DNA from: Planctomycetota bacterium | GTDB taxonomy: Bacteria; Planctomycetota; PLA2 | DNA: 43,902 nucleotides | Reading direction: 5' to 3' | Assembly: GCA_027297745.1 (NCBI GenBank) | Contig: JAPUHK010000112.1 | Coordinates: 1-43,902 of the forward strand | Shown here: positions 7,686 through 13,542 of the stretch, piece by piece | How positions within the stretch are numbered: position 1 is the stretch's first letter | How the letters are laid out: the number at the start of each line of letters is the position of its first letter | Translations under genes and position numbers: made by a program | Notes under the pieces: generated by a model | What the model saw: the letters and a program-made list of their open reading frames with translations, nothing else | The model's database searches: none | What the model was told of the DNA's origin: nothing

Positions 7686-7919
7686 ATGAGGTTCGCCGCT
7701 TGGGCCGCGCTGATTCTCCTGCTCGCGTTGCCGTCCACGGCATTCGGGTGACCGATGTGCAAGGAGGCGGTCGCCTCCCAGGCTCCGGAAGACGCAGCGC
7801 GGATCTCGCAGGCCTTCGAATACGGGATCCTCGCGATGATGGGTTTGCCCTTCGTCCTGTTGGGCGTGGTGGGTGGTTTGCTCTACCGCGGGTACCGCAA
7901 GCAGCGCGCCCCCGAGTAG
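7686..7919 (+). CDS. candidate selenoprotein: signal peptide, UPMC redox motif, one membrane helix
   Basis: One 77-codon frame runs from ATG 7686 to TAG 7917-7919 and is interrupted only by TGA at 7749-7751 (codon 22). Before it comes a perfect signal peptide (21 residues ending LPSTAFG). After it comes PMCKEAVAS, an acidic-polar stretch, a helix of about 18 residues (GILAMMGLPFVLLGVVGG) and a basic tail YRGYRKQRAPE. The TGA sits where a CPMC motif would have its first Cys, so reading it as selenocysteine gives UPMC, a standard UxxC redox pair. A SECIS-type hairpin follows at 7763-7778. The later ATG at 7755 has no ribosome site and would leave a fragment without a signal peptide. I recall short secreted CPxC proteins of this build near oxidase genes, but no function is established. 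The alternative is a nonsense mutation or a sequencing error of TGC. Not verified: presence of selA, selB, selC and selD. Confidence 0.68.
7763..7778 (+). promoter_or_regulatory. putative bacterial SECIS hairpin for UGA decoding
   Basis: A perfect stem GGAGGC (7763-7768) / GCCTCC (7773-7778) closes the tetraloop GGTC (7769-7772). The loop starts 17 nt after the TGA at 7749-7751. Known bacterial SECIS elements have a short apical loop with a G in its first two positions about 16-37 nt past the UGA. The E. coli fdhF element, as I recall it, shows GGUC at nearly the same distance. The UGA is followed by C, as in fdhF. No bulged U in the stem is seen. Confidence 0.65.
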
Positions 7920-7928
7920 CACGGCGCA

Positions 7929-7944
7929 GGCCGGTTTGCCGGCC
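7929..7944 (+). other. small perfect hairpin just before the cupredoxin-like gene
   Basis: GGCCGG (7929-7934) and CCGGCC (7939-7944) enclose TTTG. A strong ribosome site AAAGGAGG follows at 7947-7954, ahead of the ATG at 7962. No T tract, so probably not a terminator; it might affect translation or mRNA processing. Confidence 0.35.
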
Positions 7945-7961
7945 GCAAAGGAGGCGATCGA

Positions 7962-8813
7962 ATGCGCAAGATGATTCCGGCGCTGGGCCTGATCGGCCTG
8001 GCCGCCTGGTTGTGCAGCCCCGGCGGGGAAGCAAGCCCGGTCTACGCGGTGCCGCGCTACAAGGGCGGCGAAGTGGCGGGCGGCGGCTCGATCAAGGGCA
8101 CCGTGACGATCAGCCCCGTCCCGCAGCCGGCCGACTTCACGGTCGAGAAGGACGTCAAGACCTGCCGCGGGACGCAGGAGAAGAAGGCCAACTTCCGGCT
8201 CAGCGCAAATTCGGACACGGGCGCCTGGGCCGACGTCGTGGTCTACATCGACGGCATCAACAAGGGCAAGGCGCTGCCGAAGGGCCAGAAGTTCACGATC
8301 GACCAGAAGGAGTGCACGTACAGGCCCTTCATCACGATCGCGCCCAAGAAGTCCTCGGTGGAGATCACCTCGTCCGATCCGATCCTGCACAACGTGCACG
8401 TCTACGAGGGCACGCCCCAGCAGCCGCACTCGCTCACCCGCGACGTCTTGAACCAGGCGATGACGAGCTCCGCGGTGCCTGCCACGCCGCTCGAGCGGCG
8501 CGACCTGCGCAGGCCCGCCTTTTACTACATCCGCTGCGACGCGGGACACATCTGGATGTCGGCCTACATCTGGGTCGTGGAGCATCCCTACTACGCGAAG
8601 ACCGACGCGAAGGGGCAGTTCGAGCTCACGGACGTGCCGCCGGGCACCTACACGCTGCGCTTCTGGCATCCGGGCTACGAGATCGAGCCCGTCCTCACCG
8701 ACGGCAAGGTGACCGAATACAACTTCGGCGCACCCATCGAGCACCGCATGACGGTGACGGTCGAGGCGGGCAAGGCGACGAGCGCGAACTGGCAGGCGAC
8801 GGGGGCGAAGTAG
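7962..8813 (+). CDS. secreted cupredoxin-like / CarboxypepD_reg-like protein
   Basis: A 283-residue exported protein with a signal peptide ending near GGEAS and a strong ribosome site AAAGGAGG. The middle has a cupredoxin-like beta-sandwich signature: a His in ILHNVHVYEG and, downstream, C-x3-H-x2-M in CDAGHIWMSAY, which resembles the Cys-His-Met ligand order of type I copper sites. The end (about residues 205-245) is a carboxypeptidase regulatory-like module: TDAKGQFELTDVPPGTYTLR. The next gene encodes a related protein. Probable role: periplasmic copper or electron carrier near the oxidase, which is inference from ligands and context. An unmetallated structural protein is possible. Confidence 0.68.
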   Translation: MRKMIPALGLIGLAAWLCSPGGEASPVYAVPRYKGGEVAGGGSIKGTVTISPVPQPADFTVEKDVKTCRGTQEKKANFRLSANSDTGAWADVVVYIDGINKGKALPKGQKFTIDQKECTYRPFITIAPKKSSVEITSSDPILHNVHVYEGTPQQPHSLTRDVLNQAMTSSAVPATPLERRDLRRPAFYYIRCDAGHIWMSAYIWVVEHPYYAKTDAKGQFELTDVPPGTYTLRFWHPGYEIEPVLTDGKVTEYNFGAPIEHRMTVTVEAGKATSANWQATGAK

Positions 8814-8815
8814 CC

Positions 8816-9607
8816 GTGAAGTACACGCTGCGGGCCGTGCTGCTGCTGTGCGCCGCCGGTTGCGGCGCGCAAAGCGACGGAGCCGCGGCTGCAACGGCCC
8901 GTGACACGATCTACGGGGAGGGCCCCTCCGCCGCGCTGCGCAAGCGCGACTGGGACCCGGGGCTGGCGACGGCGGCGGTCCGCGGGCGGGTGCGCCTGCT
9001 CGGAACCGCGCCGCCGCGCCGCAAGGAACCCTTGGGAAACTGCAAGTTCTGCCGTGACGCGCACCCGGACGGGCTTTACACGGAAAACGTGCTGGTCGGC
9101 CCGGCCGGGGGCCTGAAAAACGTCTTCGTGTGGGTGAAGCAAGGCCTCGAGGGTTGGCGCTTCCCCGTCCCCAAGGAGCCCGCCGTCCTCGACCAGGTCG
9201 CGTGCCGCTACGTGCCGCGCGTCCTGGGGCTCCAGACGGGGCAGGCGCTCCGCATCCTCAACAGCGATGCGACCACGCACAACGTTCACGCGCTGCCCGT
9301 GGTGAACGAGGGCTTCAACCAGAGCATGACGCGCAAGGGCGGCGTGCTGTCCGCGTGCTTCCGTGACCCCGAGGTGTGGATCCCGCTCCAGTGCCAGATC
9401 CACGGTTACATGAGCGCCTACATCGGCGTCGTGCCGCATCCCTTCTTCGCAGTCACGGAGGCCGACGGGAGCTTCGTGCTTCCCAAGCTGCCGTCCGGCA
9501 AGTACACGATCGAGATCGTGCACGAGTTCTACGGCCGCAAGACGCACGAGCTGGAAGTGAAGGACGGGGAGCAGCGCAGGCTCGAGCTTGCCTTCGGCAC
9601 GGAGTGA
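8816..9607 (+). CDS. lipoprotein with cupredoxin-like and CarboxypepD_reg-like regions
   Basis: 263 residues from GTG 8816, two bases after the preceding gene. The lipobox is LLLCAAGC. It shares the layout of its neighbour: an N-terminal Cys block NCKFCRDAHPDG, a His segment TTHNVHALPV, a ligand-like block C-x2-H-x2-M in CQIHGYMSAYIG, then a beta module TEADGSFVLPKLPSGKYTIE. The Cys-His-Met spacing is nearer to classical plastocyanin-like sites than in the upstream paralogue. The pair probably arose by duplication. Likely an outer- or inner-membrane-anchored copper/electron-transfer protein; the actual ligand set is inferred. Confidence 0.66.
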   Translation: MKYTLRAVLLLCAAGCGAQSDGAAAATARDTIYGEGPSAALRKRDWDPGLATAAVRGRVRLLGTAPPRRKEPLGNCKFCRDAHPDGLYTENVLVGPAGGLKNVFVWVKQGLEGWRFPVPKEPAVLDQVACRYVPRVLGLQTGQALRILNSDATTHNVHALPVVNEGFNQSMTRKGGVLSACFRDPEVWIPLQCQIHGYMSAYIGVVPHPFFAVTEADGSFVLPKLPSGKYTIEIVHEFYGRKTHELEVKDGEQRRLELAFGTE

Positions 9608-9620
9608 AATCGACCCCGGC

Positions 9621-11363
9621 ATGGGCGATACTCGCACCCGGATGCCGCATCAGGTCCGACAGCGTCTCGCGCCCGCCGGTCTCGTGGTGTTCTTGCTGTG
9701 CGTCGCCGGCTGGCTGGCGCCGCCTGCCCCGGACGCCCGCGGCGCCGAGGGTGCGGCGGATCTCAGGGAACGGCTCGAGGGGCGCAAGATCTATCTGCGC
9801 GAGGCGTGCTGGCAGTGCCACTCGGGCGGCGGGCCGGGCGCGCCCGAGCCCAAGGGGACGCGCCGCACCGGGCCCGATCTGGCGAAAGAAACCCTCGAGC
9901 ACTCGCGCGCCTGGCAATACGCGCATCTCTACGACCCGCGGGCGCTCGACCCGCATTCGGCGATGGCGTCCTACCGCAAGCTGTTCCGAGTGCACCCGAA
10001 GGAAGAGCTGGCGCGCGAGTTCATCCGGGCCTTCGACAGCAAGGACGGCGGTCGCGACCAGGACGGCATCGTCACGCGTGCCGAGTTTGAGCGGGCCGGC
10101 GGCAAGAAGTGGAGCGACAAGCTCGTGCTGCTGGATACGAAGACCCTGGCCGTCCCGGTCCCGGGCAAGCCGGGTGAGGTGCGGCGCGCGGGCGACGGCG
10201 TGGTGTCGATGAACGACGCGACGCCGGTGATCAGCGCGGAATTGGAGTGGCTGACCGCCTACCTCGACTCGCTCGCCCCGGCGCCGGTGCCCGACAAACA
10301 AGGCGCACCTGAAGCCGGGGAGCGGCGCGAGACCGCGCCCGAGGTTCCCGACCGCCCGAAGACGACGCCGGAGCAGCGGCGCGACGCGGTGGGGCGGGGG
10401 CGCAAGCTCTACGTCCAGCACTGCGCCGGTTGCCACGGCGTGCACGCTGACGGCAACGGCCCGGTCGCGCGCTTCTTCCACGTGCGGCCGCGCAACTTCC
10501 TGCGCGGCGAGTACAAGTTCCGCTCGACGGTCACGCCGGACCCGCCCACGGACCGCGACCTGTTCCGCACGATCCGGCGCGGAGCCGGTATGTCGATGCC
10601 CGCCTGGCCGCATCTCGGTGATGCCCAGGTTTGGGACCTGGTGGAGTACCTGAAGAGCAACCACCCGTACTACATCCCGACCGAGCTGACCGTCGAGGAT
10701 CGCTTCGGCGCCATCCGCGTGGCTTTCCTGCGCTGGACGCCGGAGCAGCAGGCGGACGAGCGCCTCGAGGGTGCGCAACCGGACGACGCCAGCGGCTTCC
10801 GGATCGGAAACGGCCGCGTGCAGAAGCGCCACGGTCGCTGGTTCTGGATCCAAGGCGGCGCGCCGCGCGAGGTGACCGACGGGCTGCAGGTCGTGACCGT
10901 GCTGGAGGGCGTCCAGGTCACTCCGGTCCTGCGACTCGGCGAGCCCGTGTACGACTGGATGCATGACTACGACCCGCACGTCCGCGCGCTGCAGACCGGG
11001 GAAGCGCCGATCCCCTACACGAAGGAGTCCGCCGCGGTCGGCAAGCAGGTCTACGCGGAGCTCGGCTGTGCCACCTGCCACGGCGCCGAGGGGCGCGGGG
11101 ACGGCCCGGGGCTACAGTCCAGCCGCGGCAGCCTCGGGCAGCTGCTGCTACCGACCGACTTCGCCCGTCCCCTGGAGGCCTTCAAGGGCGGCTCAGACGA
11201 CATGAGCCTCGTGCGCACCTTCCTGACCGGCCTGGCGGGCACTCCGATGCCTTCGTATTCCGGGAATTTCCGGGCCTCCCTGGTGGCCCCGCCCGAAGAG
11301 GCGCCCTGGCACCTGGCGCACTACATCCAGAGCCTCGCGGGTCTGCCGCTCGATCCGGAATAG
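9621..11363 (+). CDS. three-haem cytochrome c with CcoO/FixO-like first domain
   Basis: About 580 residues, secreted (hydrophobic stretch LVVFLLCVAGWL after a basic start). Three CxxCH haem sites: CWQCH, CAGCH and CATCH. The first domain, GRKIYLREACWQCH, then RTGPDLAKE and LYDPRALDPHSAM, follows the cbb3-oxidase subunit II (CcoO/FixO) pattern, but there is no cbb3 oxidase in the window. An EF-hand-like acidic stretch, DSKDGGRDQDG, follows this domain. The second and third domains are class I cytochromes with a Met candidate in MSMPAWPH and MPSYSGN. ATG 9621 is chosen because the longer form would overlap the preceding gene by 20 bases. Likely an electron carrier or dehydrogenase partner feeding the aa3 oxidase. 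Confidence 0.85.
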   Translation: MGDTRTRMPHQVRQRLAPAGLVVFLLCVAGWLAPPAPDARGAEGAADLRERLEGRKIYLREACWQCHSGGGPGAPEPKGTRRTGPDLAKETLEHSRAWQYAHLYDPRALDPHSAMASYRKLFRVHPKEELAREFIRAFDSKDGGRDQDGIVTRAEFERAGGKKWSDKLVLLDTKTLAVPVPGKPGEVRRAGDGVVSMNDATPVISAELEWLTAYLDSLAPAPVPDKQGAPEAGERRETAPEVPDRPKTTPEQRRDAVGRGRKLYVQHCAGCHGVHADGNGPVARFFHVRPRNFLRGEYKFRSTVTPDPPTDRDLFRTIRRGAGMSMPAWPHLGDAQVWDLVEYLKSNHPYYIPTELTVEDRFGAIRVAFLRWTPEQQADERLEGAQPDDASGFRIGNGRVQKRHGRWFWIQGGAPREVTDGLQVVTVLEGVQVTPVLRLGEPVYDWMHDYDPHVRALQTGEAPIPYTKESAAVGKQVYAELGCATCHGAEGRGDGPGLQSSRGSLGQLLLPTDFARPLEAFKGGSDDMSLVRTFLTGLAGTPMPSYSGNFRASLVAPPEEAPWHLAHYIQSLAGLPLDPE

Positions 11364-11372
11364 GGGCGGAGT

Positions 11373-11403
11373 AGGGCCCCTCCAAGTTCTTTTCCTGGGC
11401 CCT
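11373..11403 (+). terminator. possible terminator after the cytochrome gene
   Basis: AGGGCCC (11373-11379) and GGGCCCT (11397-11403) form a 7-bp stem around a 17-nt T/C-rich loop. No U tract follows, so any stop would be weak or Rho-dependent. The rest of the spacer up to 11522 shows no gene. Confidence 0.3.
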
Positions 11404-11522
11404 GCACAAGAAGGCCGGATCGGCCGAACTCATGCATTTGGACGATTGGGCCCCGGCGTGGCTCCGGGAGGGCGTGGATTGTGCCCCCGGACCAGCCCGG
11501 CACCCTGAAAATAGAGGCTATC

Positions 11523-12200
11523 GTGCGCGAGCTGGCATTGGTCGACATCCTCGTTGGATCCGCGGTCGGGATCGGGATCATCCTCGGTCTGGTGCGCGGG
11601 TTCCTGCTGCAATTCGCCGGGCTGGGAGGGCTGATCGGCGGCTTCTTCCTGGCCGACCGCTACCACGCGGAGCTCGGTGAGGCGATCCGACGCGTGTTCG
11701 ACATAGGCCACGCGAACACGATCGCCTTCATCGTGATCGCCGTTGCGAGCTTCCTGATCGTGATGCTGATCTGTGCGCTGTGCCGGCGCGCGGTGGGGAA
11801 GTTCCGCATGGGCTCGTACGACCGGTTGCTCGGCGGCGTCTTCGGGGGGCTCAAGGCCGCGCTCTTGAGCGCCGGGATCCTGTTCGCGATCCTGGCCCTG
11901 GCGCCGCAGGACGGCGGTATCCGCCGCGCGGCGCAGGCCTCGTGGTTCGGCCCCGTGCTGTGGACCGGCGTGGATCAGGCGGCGTCCGTCCTCCCCGTGG
12001 AGACGCGCGCACAGGTGCGGCAGTTCCTGTACGTGCACGACCTGCGACCGGGCGCACATGAAACTCCGGCGGATGCCGCTCTCTCTTCCCCGAGCGCGGA
12101 CGACGACGGCGCTCCCTTGAGGTTGGAGGACGACCGTCCCCAGCCGCCTCCGCGCGAGGAGCCCGGAGACCACGAGATCGCGCCGCTGGACGTCCGATAG
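11523..12200 (+). CDS. CvpA family membrane protein
   Basis: Inner-membrane protein of the CvpA/colicin V production family, about 225 residues with four membrane helices followed by a soluble acidic, proline-rich tail of about 60 residues (end RPQPPPREEPGDHE). The start LVDILVGSAVGIGIILGLVRGF is typical of CvpA, as is the Gly-rich third segment DRLLGGVFGGLKAAL. GTG 11523 is preferred: GAGG at 11514-11517 is well placed and the N-terminus then matches family length; a GTG at 11481 would add 14 untypical residues. CvpA proteins are linked to envelope integrity, but their exact role is not settled. Confidence 0.82.
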   Translation: MRELALVDILVGSAVGIGIILGLVRGFLLQFAGLGGLIGGFFLADRYHAELGEAIRRVFDIGHANTIAFIVIAVASFLIVMLICALCRRAVGKFRMGSYDRLLGGVFGGLKAALLSAGILFAILALAPQDGGIRRAAQASWFGPVLWTGVDQAASVLPVETRAQVRQFLYVHDLRPGAHETPADAALSSPSADDDGAPLRLEDDRPQPPPREEPGDHEIAPLDVR

Positions 12201-12240
12201 GGGAGCCGCTCCCGTACACTGAGGCGAAACGGAGAACGCG

Positions 12241-12819
12241 ATGTTGATGTCTTTGCTGGCTGTTACGCCCCTGATCTGGGTCGGCGCGGCCGTCGTTCTG
12301 GTGATCTGGTTCTTCTCGCTCTACAACGGCCTCGTCGGCCTGAAGAACATCGGGCAGGAGGCCTGGGCGCAGATCGACGTGCAGCTCAAACGCCGCCACG
12401 ACCTGATCCCCAACCTGGTCAAGACGGCCAAGGGCTACATGGCGCACGAGCAAGAGACGCTCGAGAAGGTCATCCAGGCGCGCAACGCGGCGGTCGCCGC
12501 CGCGCCGAAGGGCGCCGGCGCGGCCGGGGCCGCGGAAGGCATGCTCAGCGGCATGCTGCGACAGTTCTTCGCGCTGGTCGAGAGCTACCCCGACCTCAAG
12601 GCCAACGAGAACATGCTGGCCCTGCAAGAGGAGCTGGCCTCGACGGAGAACCGCATCGCCTTCTCGCGGCAGCACTACAACGACTCGGTGCGCCGCTACA
12701 ACACCAAGCTCGGGCAGGTGCCCACGAACATGATCAAGAACTTCGGCGACTTCCCGCCGCTCGAGTTCTTCGAGATCGAGGACGAAGCGGAGCGCGAGGC
12801 ACCGAAGGTCTCTTTCTAA
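12241..12819 (+). CDS. lemA: LemA family protein
   Basis: A 192-residue LemA-family protein: an N-terminal membrane helix (IWVGAAVVLVIWFFSLYNG) and a four-helix coiled-coil domain outside. Conserved words are EAWAQIDVQLKRRHDLIPNL, VIQARN, YPDLKANENM and RQHYNDSVRRYNTKLG. Function is unknown; LemA is often paired with the membrane protease HtpX, and here a broken htpX follows directly. A -10-like TACACT lies at 12215-12220 and GGAGA precedes the ATG at 12241. Confidence 0.95.
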   Translation: MLMSLLAVTPLIWVGAAVVLVIWFFSLYNGLVGLKNIGQEAWAQIDVQLKRRHDLIPNLVKTAKGYMAHEQETLEKVIQARNAAVAAAPKGAGAAGAAEGMLSGMLRQFFALVESYPDLKANENMLALQEELASTENRIAFSRQHYNDSVRRYNTKLGQVPTNMIKNFGDFPPLEFFEIEDEAEREAPKVSF

Positions 12820-12831
12820 CACCCGGCGTGC

Positions 12832-13542
12832 GTGGCTAGGAAGCGGCCGCCCGATCTCGGGCTCTTCCATCACATCGACCGCAATCGCCGGCGGTCGATG
12901 CTCCTGATCCTCTTGGCGGTCGGGATCGCCGAAGCCGCGCGTCTACAAGATCGACGACCCGGCCATGAACGCTTTCGCCACGGGCCATGAGCCCGAAGGA
13001 CGGGGGCGGTGGCCGTCACCAGCGGCCTGCGCAACATGCTCACGCGCGACGAGCTGCAGGGCGTGATCGCCCACGAGATGGCCCACATCGGCAACCTCGA
13101 CACACGCGTGATGGTGCTTATGGCCACGCTGGTGGGTACCGTGGCCGTGCTCAGCGAGATGTTCCTGCGCAGCTTCCGGGTGCGCGGAGGGCGCGGGAAG
13201 GGAAGCGCGCCTTTTCTCGTCATAGCGGTGGTGCTGGCCGTCCTGGCGCCCTTCGCCGTGATGCTGATCAAGTTCGCCGTTTCCCGCCAGCGCGAGTGCC
13301 TGGCCGACGCCACCGGGGCGGCCATGACGCGTAACCCGGGCGCGCTGGCCTCGGCGCTGGAGAAGCTGGCGGCATGGGATCAGCGGCTGCAGATGCGCAA
13401 CCGCGGCACGGCGCATCTGTTCATCGTCAATCCCTTCCGCATGCGGCAGGCGCACAACACCGCCTTCGCCACGCACCCTCCGATGGCCGAGCGGATCCAC
13501 CGCCTGCGCGCGCTCGAGGGACGGTATGCTCACACCCCGTAG
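12832..13542 (+). pseudogene. htpX: decayed htpX (M48 membrane metalloprotease)
   Basis: Three pieces of one gene are readable. The N-terminus, from GTG 12832, has LFHHIDRNRRRSMLLILLAVGI. It then jumps straight to a core segment PKPRVYKIDDPAMNAFATG in another frame: about 70-80 codons covering the membrane hairpin are missing, and the junction lies in GGGATCGCC. A second one-base shift in the run CGGGGG (13001-13006) leads to AVAVTSGLRNMLTRDEL. The catalytic HEMAH (HExxH) and third ligand region RECLADATGA are intact in the last piece, a 177-codon open frame from GTG 13009. As read, no full protease can be made. The one-base shift could be an assembly error, but the internal deletion could not. 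Confidence 0.8.

Noticed and set aside
7755-7919. A separate small gene starting at ATG 7755 (MCKEAV...)
   Set aside because: No ribosome site precedes it. It would give a membrane protein cut off from its obvious signal peptide, and the upstream 21 codons have no other use. One frame with a recoded TGA explains both parts.
12852-12975. TGA after HERFRHGP in the htpX 5' piece as another selenocysteine codon
   Set aside because: That reading frame is already out of register with HtpX at that point (the correct residues AFATG are in another frame), so the TGA is a result of the deletion, not recoding.
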